Part shown: positions 1-6,964 of the stretch, one piece after another
How positions within the stretch are numbered: the first letter of the stretch is position 1
How the letters are laid out: each line of letters starts with the position of its first letter
From: Nitrospinota bacterium
GTDB lineage: Bacteria; Nitrospinota_A; UBA7883; JACRLM01
Assembly (NCBI GenBank): GCA_015231995.1
Contig: JADGAO010000104.1
Coordinates: forward strand, 1-10,633
DNA: 10,633 nucleotides
Reading direction: 5' to 3'
Notes under the pieces: generated by a model
Told to the model about the DNA's origin: nothing
Database searches by the model: none
The model's input: the letters and a program-made list of their open reading frames with translations, nothing else
Program-made: the position numbers and the translations under genes

Positions 1-52
1 AATCATGAAAAGCATCGAACGCTTTTGTTTGCGAATTTCTAACTCAGGACAC

Positions 53-96
53 TAGATAGATTCTTCACTTCGCTACGCTTCGTTCAGAATGACAAT
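53..96 (-). repeat. Dispersed repeat fragment, inverted copy of the repeat at the right end
   Basis: Read on the minus strand, this 44-base stretch begins ATTGTCATTCTGAACGAAGC and continues through GTAGCGAAG to an ATCTATCTA end. It matches 10074-10117 with a single mismatch that I can see (T for C within the GAGGAATC part). Just outside it, CTCAGGACA at 43-51 loosely resembles the CTCAGGATGACA right end of the full-length unit near 10035-10046, so this may be a decayed or nested copy. The repeat has no coding frame. It is probably a member of a genome-wide intergenic repeat family; its mobility is not shown by the sequence. Confidence 0.8.
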
Positions 97-268
97 ATTG
101 CGAACGAGATGAATTATGCAAAACTCTCCTTGCCAAGGTGGACAAAATTGCCAAAGCTCGGAGTATGGGCTGATCCAGGGTCAAAATGGGGCGCTAAAAA
201 ACCGAGGGCGCTGACAAGTTCTACAATGCGTTTGTACACGCCGCCACAATTCGGGGTAAAATTACTCT
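97..268. other. Non-coding region upstream of the NfeD gene
   Basis: Apart from the repeat at 53-96, the first 268 bases hold no gene I can support. An 83-codon frame starting at 109 overlaps the NfeD start in another frame, has no Shine-Dalgarno sequence, and its product (many prolines, lysines and arginines, no recognisable domain) looks random. A short hairpin, AAAAGC at 8-13 paired with GCTTTT at 21-26, could be the remains of an upstream terminator, but it is weak. Confidence 0.5.
257..262 (+). promoter_or_regulatory. Candidate -10 box very close to the NfeD start codon
   Basis: TAAAAT (five of six matches to TATAAT) lies six bases before the ATG at 269. A weak -35 candidate TGTACA sits at 233-238 with an 18-base spacer. 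If used, transcription would start at or within one or two bases of the ATG, giving a leaderless mRNA. This agrees with the lack of a well-spaced Shine-Dalgarno: the only purine-rich run is GGGG at 253-256, about 12 bases away. It is pattern matching only. Confidence 0.3.
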
Positions 269-1582
269 ATGAGACACAAACACGCAAGGGTTCTACTCCA
301 CCTCGCCTTGCTGTGGCTGGGATTTGCCGTTATTTACGCCACCGCAGATGGCGGCGGTAAAACAATCATGGCCATCACGGTGAACGGGGCGATCAACCCG
401 GTCGTCGCGGATCATATCTCCAAAGCCATCACATCCGCCGAGGCGGACCAATCCATCGAGGCGCTTGTCATTGAGATGGATACGCCCGGCGGGTTGGACA
501 CCTCCATGCGCCAGATCGTCAAAGACATCAGGAAATCGCTGGTTCCAGTCATCGTTTACGTCTCTCCCAGCGGCTCGCGAGCGGCGTCCGCCGGGGCGTT
601 CATCGCATACGCTTCGCATCTGGCGGCTATGGCGCCGGGAACCAACATAGGCGCGGCGTCGCCCGTAAATATGGGCGGCGAGGGGATGGACAAGACCATG
701 AAACACAAAGTCACCAACGACGCCGCGGCGTACATCCGCAGTCTGGCTGACGCAACGGGCAGGAATCCAGACATCGGCGAGGCGATGGTGCGTAAAGGCT
801 CTTCCATACCCGAAACGGAGGCGGTCAAGAACAACGTTGTAGAGCTTATCGCCAAAGATTTTACGGAGCTTCTTGCCGCTGTGGACGGACGCACGGTGAA
901 AACATCTGCCGGGGAGCGAAAGCTGGCCACCAAAGGCCTGACGGTGAAACGTGTAGAGATGACCTTACGCCAGAAGATATTCGACGCGCTGGCCAACCCA
1001 AACATCGCCTACATGCTAATGATGCTCGGTTTTTACGGTCTGTTTTTCGAGCTTTCAAATCCCGGCGCCATCCTGCCCGGCCTGCTTGGGGCGGTATGCC
1101 TGATACTGGCGTTTTATTCTCTGCAGACGCTTCCCATCAACTACGCCGGCGCGTTGCTCATATTGATGGCTGTGATCATGTTCATGCTGGAGATATGGGT
1201 GCCAAGTTATGGGATGCTCACGCTAGGCGGACTTGTGTCGCTTGTCTTGGGTTCGTTGATGCTGATAGACACGCCGGAGGATTATCTGCGGATAAGCCTT
1301 ACGGTGATCCTGCCGATATCGCTTTTCACTGCGGCGTTTTTCTTTTTCCTCGTCGGCTCAGGAGTGCGCGCCCAACGGGCGAAGGTCATCACCGGAATCG
1401 AAGGAATGATCGGAGCGGAAGGTTCCTCAGAAACCGATATCGCCAGGGACGCGCCCGGCAAAGTGTTCGTGGAAGGGGATATCTGGAACGCTGTTACAGA
1501 AGGTAATCTGATACCTAAAGATGCCCGGGTAAAAGTGGTCGCAATGAAAGGGCTTACGCTGGTGGTGGAGAAGGCTGGCTGA
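269..1582 (+). CDS. nfeD: Long-form NfeD membrane-bound serine protease (ClpP class)
   Basis: This 437-residue protein has the full long-form NfeD layout. Residues 8-25 form a hydrophobic export signal or anchor. Residues about 33-210 form a ClpP/S49-like protease domain with the DTPGG motif (71-75), the nucleophile motif SRAASAG with candidate Ser107, the MAPGTNIGAASPV segment (121-133), and a Lys147-Val-Thr-Asn stretch at the place of the general-base lysine of the archaeal homologue PH1510. Residues about 245-375 hold several membrane segments, and residues about 375-437 match the C-terminal NfeD OB-fold, ending KVVAMKGLTLVVE. Family members cleave hydrophobic C-terminal segments of stomatin-like proteins and are linked to membrane quality control. 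The usual neighbour, a stomatin/slipin gene, is not seen downstream; what lies left of the window is unknown. I chose ATG 269 because it gives a proper signal sequence; the next in-frame ATG at 369 would remove it. The family call is secure, the substrate is not. Confidence 0.93.
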   Translation: MRHKHARVLLHLALLWLGFAVIYATADGGGKTIMAITVNGAINPVVADHISKAITSAEADQSIEALVIEMDTPGGLDTSMRQIVKDIRKSLVPVIVYVSPSGSRAASAGAFIAYASHLAAMAPGTNIGAASPVNMGGEGMDKTMKHKVTNDAAAYIRSLADATGRNPDIGEAMVRKGSSIPETEAVKNNVVELIAKDFTELLAAVDGRTVKTSAGERKLATKGLTVKRVEMTLRQKIFDALANPNIAYMLMMLGFYGLFFELSNPGAILPGLLGAVCLILAFYSLQTLPINYAGALLILMAVIMFMLEIWVPSYGMLTLGGLVSLVLGSLMLIDTPEDYLRISLTVILPISLFTAAFFFFLVGSGVRAQRAKVITGIEGMIGAEGSSETDIARDAPGKVFVEGDIWNAVTEGNLIPKDARVKVVAMKGLTLVVEKAG

Positions 1583-1701
1583 GAGACACCGCTCCGAGAG
1601 AGTAGAAATGTTTTACCTTGCGGGAACCCCCTTATTTATAGTAATTTAAATCCATTATCGCTTAATTCAATCAAATCACACCAACAAGGCGGCATAGCAG
1701 T
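1583..1701 (+). other. Intergenic gap between NfeD and the transglycosylase
   Basis: This 119-base gap has no clear rho-independent hairpin. Its second half is AT-rich (TATTTATAGTAATTTAAAT around 1634-1652) and contains -10-like strings, but I could not pair them with a convincing -35 at 16-18 bases. The gap suggests separate transcription of the next gene, but this is not proven. AAGGCGG at 1686-1692, nine bases before ATG 1702, is a good ribosome binding site. Confidence 0.4.
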
Positions 1702-3927
1702 ATGTATTGGCGAATTGGATTTTCTTTGTATTTAGCGATGCTGGCGGTCACGTCTTCCGCCTCGGCCATCCCCCTGCAAAAAACAACCGATGACACATCC
1801 CGTCAAGTCACAATCGCCTCCGCTAGCGACCCGTCGGTAGCGTCTCCGGTTTTTAACGGCTCCACCCGCACAAAGCAGAATCCTTTCGAACCTTCGGCGG
1901 AGATTCGTCCGATGGTTGATTTCTGGAAAAAAATCTATACGCAGTACACCACTCGTCAGGTTGTGATTCACGACAAAGACGATCTTACGATTATCTACGA
2001 AGTGGTGGACCTCGATAGCGGCGGCAAGAAACCGGCGCGGGAACGGAAACGCAAAATAGAGGCCGCTCTTAAAAGGCTTAGCAAAAACGGCGGAGTTCCC
2101 ACATGTCCAGAGGAAGAAGAGATAGCCGCAAAGCTGGCCCATATCCAGGACAGCAACAAATTCTCCAACGCCATTGACGCGCTTCGCGTCCAACTCGGTC
2201 AGGCGGACAGGTTCAAGCTGGGCCTGCAACGCTCTGGCAGGTACATGAATCACATCAGGGAAGTTTTCCGCTCCTACGATTTGCCGGAGGAGTTAACCGC
2301 CCTGCCCCATGTGGAATCGTCGTTCAACTATAAGGCGTATTCGAGCGTGGGCGCGGCTGGGATATGGCAGTTCATGCGTGGCACAGGCAGGCTGTTTATG
2401 CGGGTGGATTACACTGTGGACGAGCGGCGCGACCCGATAACGTCAACAGACGCGGCCGCACGGCTTTTAAGCATCAGCTACAACCAGCTTGGCTCCTGGC
2501 CCCTGGCGATAACGTCGTACAACCACGGCATAAACGGAATGCGCCGCGCCAAAGAGCTTCATGGCGACGATATGGCGACCATAATCCAGAATTACAAGAG
2601 CAGATCATTCGGATTCGCTTCGAGGAATTTTTACACGGAGTTTCTCGCCGCCCTCGATGTATCCAAAAACCATAATAAATATTTCACCAACGTGGAGCCG
2701 GAACCTGAATACAGGTTCAAGGAGATAGTCCTTCCGCAAAGCGCCACGGCCACATCGCTAGCGACGATGACTAAAGTGCCGCTGGAATCGCTCAAAGAAC
2801 ACAACCTCTCGTTGAGGCCGGTGGTATGGACGGGGAAACGGCCAATTCCGGCTGGATACAAGTTGCGGGTGCCGTTTGACACAACCGAACCGCGTTTGTC
2901 GCTTGCAGAAGCGCGGACTTCCAGCGACACACGCCCCGCCCCCACCATCGCGCGCAGACCCACCGACCTTCGAATCGCTCCGGCGTCATTTATAAGAAAA
3001 CCCAAAGATACTGATACCGCGCCGGTAGCATCCTTAGAACCAGCCAGTGAAGAGGACTCCGTCGCCCGTTCGGGCGAAGTGTCGGCTCTGGAACCTAAAG
3101 AACTGCCAGACTTCCATTACGTCAAATCAGGCGAAACGCTCTTTTCCATCTCCAAAAAATATGGAACCACCGTCGCAAAGCTTGCGTCATTGAACGGGTT
3201 GGACAAACGCCTCAGGATACGGCCCGGCCAGAAGCTGGCCCTTGAATCGGCAAACGAGGAAGTGGAAAGCGAAACTCCCGGCGAACCATCAGCCGCAGAA
3301 GAGCCATCGTCCCAGGAGTTGACAGCCGCGGCGATAGAAATATCTCCCGATCAGGAGACGCCCCCCGCCTCCGAACCAAGCGCATCTGAAATCACTCCGT
3401 CAACCGCCCGCAACTCTGAAGTGGCCATGGCCGACGACGGCCTGATAGTCAACATCAACGGCAGGATATTAAAGCTGGATTCATCGGTCTTTGCCGTGCG
3501 CAAAATAAGGCCCGGCGTAGGGGAGATAAAGGCCAGCGGCGATGAGACAGTGGGACATTACGCCGAGTGGTTGAAGGTCAGCAGAAAAAGGATAGCCCGG
3601 ATGAACGGCAAGGGCGTTTCACGGACTATCAAAAGCGGCGGTATGGTGAAGATACCTCTGCTTGGCAAGACTGCGTCGAGAAAATCTTTCGAGCGCAACA
3701 GGCTTGAGTATCGGATGGGAATGATAGAAGATTTCTTCAACGAGTATCAGGTGGATGGCGAAAAAACCCTGACCGTGGAAAAACGCGGTTCCCTGCGCGA
3801 CGTTGCGTCGGGCGGACCGGACACGCCGCCACTCTGGCTGGTCGCCCTCTACAACCCTGACAAACAATCGAAAGTCCTCAAGCCGGGCGACACCGTGACA
3901 GCTCCTGTCATCGTCAAGAAACAGTAG
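1702..3927 (+). CDS. mltD: MltD-like membrane-bound lytic murein transglycosylase with LysM repeats
   Basis: This 741-residue exported enzyme should cleave the MurNAc-GlcNAc bond of peptidoglycan with formation of 1,6-anhydro ends, in the periplasm. Residues 1-22 are a signal peptide ending Ala-Ser-Ala; no lipobox cysteine is present, unlike E. coli MltD. The GH23/SLT domain spans about 185-320: catalytic Glu205 in LPHVESSFN, then GAAGIWQFM (218-225) and the ITSYNHGINGMRRA segment (270-283). A clear LysM lies at about 482-526 (HYVKSGETLFSISKKYG). Weaker LysM-like units are seen at about 350-393, 611-655 and possibly 690-738. Two Pro/Ser/Glu/Ala-rich linkers (about 400-478 and 518-588) separate them. 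Start ATG 1702 is supported by AAGGCGG nine bases upstream and by the signal peptide. The gene ends 11 bases from the stop of the convergent rubredoxin gene. MltD-type enzymes act in wall turnover and in assembly of trans-envelope machines; a link to the pilus genes here is only suggestive. Confidence 0.93.
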   Translation: MYWRIGFSLYLAMLAVTSSASAIPLQKTTDDTSRQVTIASASDPSVASPVFNGSTRTKQNPFEPSAEIRPMVDFWKKIYTQYTTRQVVIHDKDDLTIIYEVVDLDSGGKKPARERKRKIEAALKRLSKNGGVPTCPEEEEIAAKLAHIQDSNKFSNAIDALRVQLGQADRFKLGLQRSGRYMNHIREVFRSYDLPEELTALPHVESSFNYKAYSSVGAAGIWQFMRGTGRLFMRVDYTVDERRDPITSTDAAARLLSISYNQLGSWPLAITSYNHGINGMRRAKELHGDDMATIIQNYKSRSFGFASRNFYTEFLAALDVSKNHNKYFTNVEPEPEYRFKEIVLPQSATATSLATMTKVPLESLKEHNLSLRPVVWTGKRPIPAGYKLRVPFDTTEPRLSLAEARTSSDTRPAPTIARRPTDLRIAPASFIRKPKDTDTAPVASLEPASEEDSVARSGEVSALEPKELPDFHYVKSGETLFSISKKYGTTVAKLASLNGLDKRLRIRPGQKLALESANEEVESETPGEPSAAEEPSSQELTAAAIEISPDQETPPASEPSASEITPSTARNSEVAMADDGLIVNINGRILKLDSSVFAVRKIRPGVGEIKASGDETVGHYAEWLKVSRKRIARMNGKGVSRTIKSGGMVKIPLLGKTASRKSFERNRLEYRMGMIEDFFNEYQVDGEKTLTVEKRGSLRDVASGGPDTPPLWLVALYNPDKQSKVLKPGDTVTAPVIVKKQ

Positions 3928-3938
3928 CGGAATCCGGG

Positions 3939-4100
3939 CTAATCAAGCCTTGTGAACTGATCCTTGGTCACGGCGCATTCCGGGCAAACCCAATCATCCG
4001 GGATATCCTCAAAAGCAGTGCCGGGAGATATGCCCCCTTCCGCGTCGCCAACCTTAGGATCGTAAATGTATCCGCAAATGTTACAGACGTATCTGCTCAT
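3939..4100 (-). CDS. Rubredoxin (53 residues)
   Basis: This small gene is complete on the minus strand. The product begins MSRYVCNICGYIYDPKVGD and ends FTRLD. Cys6-x-x-Cys9-Gly and Cys39-Pro-x-Cys42 give the four ligands of a single iron atom; YIYDP, GTAF and the DIPDDWVCPEC segment are typical of rubredoxins. It is a soluble one-electron carrier in the cytoplasm, commonly serving rubrerythrins, superoxide reductases or flavodiiron proteins. Two adjacent ATG codons exist (4103 and 4100); AAGGAG lies seven bases before the second, so I chose 4100. It begins 11 bases after the stop of the ferritin-like gene, so the pair is very likely co-transcribed and the product is a natural electron donor to that protein. 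Odd point: the residue after the last cysteine is Ala where Gly is usual. Function call is firm; partner is inferred. Confidence 0.95.
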   Translation of the reverse strand: MSRYVCNICGYIYDPKVGDAEGGISPGTAFEDIPDDWVCPECAVTKDQFTRLD

Positions 4101-4111
4101 CATATAACTCC

Positions 4112-4354
4112 TTATGATTTATCAAACATGGCCTTTTCAAGTTTGGCCTGAAGATCGTTGAGAAGCCTCTCCAAAGCGTCTTTGTGGGCCAGCTCCTGCC
4201 GGGAAAGGAAGATGAACATCTCTCGTGACGCCTCATCTTCATACTTGGAAGCGAGATCCACGTAAAACTCATAGGCCGCCAGTTCCTTGGGAATGGCTAT
4301 GACCAGAGCTTCTATCTTCGCCTTAAGGTCGCTTATAAGCTTCTTGTCCGGCAT
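4112..4354 (-). CDS. Short ferritin-like (rubrerythrin-type) di-iron half-bundle protein
   Basis: The 80-residue product is almost entirely helical in character, with two long amphipathic helices. The first holds Glu24 and the AYEFYVDLA segment; the second holds Glu54-Leu-Ala-His57, the Glu-x-x-His iron motif of rubrerythrins, in a LSRQELAHKDALERLL context. A normal rubrerythrin erythrin domain has four helices (about 140 residues) followed by a rubredoxin domain. This protein supplies only one helix pair, so an active di-iron site would need a dimer or larger assembly, as in encapsulated ferritin-like proteins. The rubredoxin is the next gene, 11 bases downstream. Likely job: hydrogen peroxide or oxygen reduction, or iron handling, in the cytoplasm; this is inference. 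ATG 4354 is the only sensible start, with a weak G-rich site about 12 bases upstream, so coupling to the preceding gene (stop 22 bases away) is plausible. Confidence 0.82.
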   Translation of the reverse strand: MPDKKLISDLKAKIEALVIAIPKELAAYEFYVDLASKYEDEASREMFIFLSRQELAHKDALERLLNDLQAKLEKAMFDKS

Positions 4355-4376
4355 CTTCGAGTTTTGCCCCCAGCGA

Positions 4377-4796
4377 TCAAATAAACTTGCTTCCGAGATG
4401 GCCTAGATACACCGCAGTCCCTGTGGCGGCGTAAAGAAATAACAGATACGCCCATTTGGCCATCCCTGGCTCAAACATTATCATTGGCCAATAAATCCTC
4501 GCAATCACCAGTCCTGTGGCGATGACCAGGAAAATGACCCCAAAGACCAGTTTATGGTCAAATATGCGGGTCCGCCTGCCGGAAAACCTGGTCTTCCAGT
4601 CGTAGGCTCCCGAAATATACGTCAATGGTATGGCCGCAAGGCCAAATATCTGGCAGTAGAAAGCCGCGCTTTCCAGGCTTGAATCCCCCGTAATCGCAAA
4701 GATGGTCAAAAGCAGAGAAGCGACGGGGAACATAGCGCTCGTGAAATGGCTCCCTATGTGATGAGCGTGGATTGGGGCCTTGTTAAGCTTCATCAT
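4377..4796 (-). CDS. Four-helix membrane protein, DUF2231-like
   Basis: From ATG 4796 the product has 139 residues with four predicted membrane helices (about 19-37, 45-62, 81-102 and 115-133). Conserved-looking features are a His-rich start (His10, His12, His13, His17), ISGAYDWKTRF after helix 2, His81 at the start of helix 3, and a C-terminal YLGHLGSKFI. These fit the DUF2231 group of small membrane proteins, whose histidines may bind a metal or haem; that role is not established here. An in-frame TTG at 4811 would add five residues, but the two ATG codons at 4796 and 4793 are preferred, with a GGCGGTTGG purine-rich stretch about 10 bases before the first. It sits 45 bases after the FN3 gene and 22 bases before the ferritin-like gene. 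It may be the membrane redox partner of the split rubrerythrin, by association only. Confidence 0.7.
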   Translation of the reverse strand: MMKLNKAPIHAHHIGSHFTSAMFPVASLLLTIFAITGDSSLESAAFYCQIFGLAAIPLTYISGAYDWKTRFSGRRTRIFDHKLVFGVIFLVIATGLVIARIYWPMIMFEPGMAKWAYLLFLYAATGTAVYLGHLGSKFI

Positions 4797-4841
4797 GGAC
4801 TTAACAACCAACCGCCACTGTATTCTCCCGCAATGCAGTCA

Positions 4842-6848
4842 TCATCGCATATCCACGGTCAATACGCCGCTCTTCTCCCCCTCAAGCTTGTCTGCGTCCA
4901 CGCACGATATCGTATAATCTTCCTTGCTTCCCTGCTTCATCTCGGTAAGGGTGAAAGATGTCTCTTTCGTAGAGCCGACCTTCTGCATCCCCAGAAAGCC
5001 TTTCTTGTAAATCACATATTCCGCCACATCCGGCTCTTTGTTGGGTTCCCACTTGAGAACGGCCTTGTCCCCCTCCTTCACCCAGCTAAAACCTGTCACC
5101 TTGGCTGGGAGGCTTTTGGTAGTCCCGGAAGCCACTGCGGAAAACTCGCTCTCAAGGCCGTCAACGTCAACAGCCAGAAGCTTGTAGGAATATTTTTTCT
5201 GGTTCTCCAGTTTGTCGTCCAGATAATAGTTCTTGTCGGGGTGAACGTCGGCGATTTTTTTGAACTGGCCCTTATCGTCATCGGCGCGGAACACGCGGTA
5301 TTCCTTTATGGTCGGCTCCGGGTTCTTGCGCCAGTCCAAGGGCATCTGCTTGGGCCTGTTGCTGATCGCTTTAAGGCTTTCGGGGGCGAGCGGAGCGGGT
5401 TTGGTGGTGGCCGACACCGGTTCGCTCATGCCAGACCTCGATCCGGCCCAGTTATAGGCCTCGATCTTGTAAAAATAGAGCGTGAAATCCTTGAGCTTGC
5501 CCTGCGATCCGCCGCCGAACGCCGACGATTCCCCCATATCCACAAAGCTGTTTTTCTCTTTCCCCTTTATCTCCGTTATCTGGGCGTAGGGGCCTTTGTC
5601 TTCGCTGGATCGGTACAAGTAGTACCCGCGCACATTTTCGTCGTCGCTCACTTTCCAGGCCAGCGGAACCTTGCGGGCCTGCCAGCCCTTGGCTGTAAAC
5701 TCTTTTGGAATCGCCGGAGGATTGGAGGTCGTCACCGACACAGGCTGGCTTTTCACCCCTTCATCGCCAAACGGGCTGTACGCGGATATGGAGTAGTAAT
5801 ATGTCTTAGCGTCGTCAAGCTTCGGCTCCGTGGCCGAGCCTTTGGTTCCGAAATCGTGATAAGCCTTCTCTGCCTTGCCCTTCAAGTCTTTTATCATCTC
5901 AAACTTGCCGCTTGCGGAGTCGCTCCTGTAAACCCTGTATCCGGCGACATCCATCTCGTGAGGCTCCCATTTGAGCGGAACGGAGCGAACCTTGCCCGCC
6001 TCTCCCACGAAGCCTTTGGGCGGATCGGGCGGCCCGGACGAGGTGACGCTGATCGCGGAAGTCATATCGCTTTCCTTGTCCAGCGCGTTTACCGCCGTAA
6101 TTTTGTAATGATACGCCTTGAAGTCTTCCATTGGCCGGCTGGAAGAATGTTCGTCAACGAAATTGACGCTTTCCGGTTTGGATAGTTTCTCGATTTTTTT
6201 GAACTCACCTGTTGACGAATCCGCCCGATAAACGACGTAACCTTTCGTTTCCGGTTCCTGTTGCAGGTTCCAGCGGAGTTTTATTTTCCGAAACCCGATA
6301 GACTCCCCTTTAAGGCCGGTGGGAGCGGATACTTTCCGTCTGACGCCGTCGCCTTTAGCCACTTCGCTGGCGCCTTTTGTTATCTTCACGTCGGAGAAAG
6401 ATTCGTTGGTGGCCAGCACCTCCACCTCTCCAGTGACGCTCTGCTTGATGCGGATGACTTTTTGGGTTACGGGATCGACTATCGGGTCGCCTTTTCGTAC
6501 AACGGTAAATTTCTCGTCCTTTTTAACGCCGGCTTTGGAGCCGATGTTGATTATGCCCCTGGCTGTTTTAGCGTCCGCGTCAATGAGAATGCCTTCGAGA
6601 TACACATCCTGGATGGCTTCGTCTTTTTTACCTGAGTGCTCGGACTGCTTCGAATCGGCCTGGGCCATTATTTTGTCGGTAGCGGAATCTTCGGAAGAAG
6701 AAGCTGTATTTTTCTTACCAATGGATTTTGCGATCGCGTTGGAGGAAAACAGAGTCAACGCGACGATAAGCGCTAATAAAAGGATCAGCTTTGCGGAATA
6801 TCCCAGCCCAACCAGCATACGGCGATATTTATGTTTTATGTCCACCAC
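4842..6848 (-). CDS. Exported protein with FlgT-C-like domain and five fibronectin type III domains
   Basis: With the GTG start at 6848 the product has 668 residues. Residues 1-40 form a signal peptide (KHKYRR charged part, hydrophobic core about 20-35, Ala-Ile-Ala before Lys41). Residues about 80-171 resemble the C-terminal domain of FlgT and related envelope proteins: INIGSKAGVKKDEKFTVVR, a DPVTQKVI segment, then GEVEV and KGDGV. Five FN3 units follow at about 175-272, 275-374, 378-482, 486-577 and 581-668, each with LxW near its start and a GYxVYR-like strand. I reject the longer frame to 6929: GGAGG at 6855-6859 lies six bases before GTG 6848 and a good promoter lies between 6883 and 6910, inside that extension. 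A second GTG at 6845 is equally possible. The protein probably lies in the periplasm or on the cell surface, binding peptidoglycan, polysaccharide or other proteins. Its precise function is unknown. Confidence 0.85.
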   Translation of the reverse strand: MVDIKHKYRRMLVGLGYSAKLILLLALIVALTLFSSNAIAKSIGKKNTASSSEDSATDKIMAQADSKQSEHSGKKDEAIQDVYLEGILIDADAKTARGIINIGSKAGVKKDEKFTVVRKGDPIVDPVTQKVIRIKQSVTGEVEVLATNESFSDVKITKGASEVAKGDGVRRKVSAPTGLKGESIGFRKIKLRWNLQQEPETKGYVVYRADSSTGEFKKIEKLSKPESVNFVDEHSSSRPMEDFKAYHYKITAVNALDKESDMTSAISVTSSGPPDPPKGFVGEAGKVRSVPLKWEPHEMDVAGYRVYRSDSASGKFEMIKDLKGKAEKAYHDFGTKGSATEPKLDDAKTYYYSISAYSPFGDEGVKSQPVSVTTSNPPAIPKEFTAKGWQARKVPLAWKVSDDENVRGYYLYRSSEDKGPYAQITEIKGKEKNSFVDMGESSAFGGGSQGKLKDFTLYFYKIEAYNWAGSRSGMSEPVSATTKPAPLAPESLKAISNRPKQMPLDWRKNPEPTIKEYRVFRADDDKGQFKKIADVHPDKNYYLDDKLENQKKYSYKLLAVDVDGLESEFSAVASGTTKSLPAKVTGFSWVKEGDKAVLKWEPNKEPDVAEYVIYKKGFLGMQKVGSTKETSFTLTEMKQGSKEDYTISCVDADKLEGEKSGVLTVDMR

Positions 6849-6882
6849 ACCAAACCTCCACCAAGACCCGTTCCTTATCCAC

Positions 6883-6910
6883 ACTATACGAACCAGAGCT
6901 ATTCTGTCAC
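6883..6910 (-). promoter_or_regulatory. Sigma-70-type promoter for the FN3 gene cluster
   Basis: On the minus strand GTGACA (6910-6905, five of six to TTGACA) is followed by a 16-base spacer and TATAGT (6888-6883, five of six to TATAAT). The expected transcript start is near 6876, leaving a leader of about 28 bases with GGAGG before the GTG at 6848. No terminator is visible before the rubredoxin stop, so this promoter could serve all four minus-strand genes. Confidence 0.6.
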
Positions 6911-6935
6911 ATATCATACAAAGGCTCAATCAGAT

Positions 6936-6964
6936 TTGACACTTTACCACCCGCGCTTTACGAT
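6936..6964 (+). promoter_or_regulatory. Sigma-70-type promoter for the minor pilin operon
   Basis: TTGACA at 6936-6941 is a perfect -35 match; after exactly 17 bases TACGAT at 6959-6964 matches four of six -10 positions. Transcription would start near 6971, about 36 bases before ATG 7007. AAAGGGG at 6997-7003 serves as ribosome binding site, although only three bases separate it from the ATG. The promoter stands back to back with that of the FN3 gene; the -35 boxes are 25 bases apart, so one regulator could act on both. Confidence 0.6.

Noticed and set aside
8..26. Rho-independent terminator
   Set aside because: The AAAAGC/GCTTTT stem has only two G-C pairs and no following T-run beyond the stem itself.
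109..360. 83-codon frame at the left end
   Set aside because: It overlaps the NfeD signal-peptide region in another frame, has no ribosome binding site, and its peptide has no recognisable motif.
4746..6185. 479-codon open frame on the + strand opposite the FN3 gene
   Set aside because: It is antisense to a gene with clear domains, signal peptide, promoter and ribosome site. Its product is rich in His, Arg, Phe and Leu without any recognisable domain, as expected from an antisense frame in this codon usage.
6849..6929. 27-residue N-terminal extension of the FN3 protein
   Set aside because: The signal peptide fits the GTG starts at 6848/6845 with GGAGG upstream, and a promoter occupies the extension.
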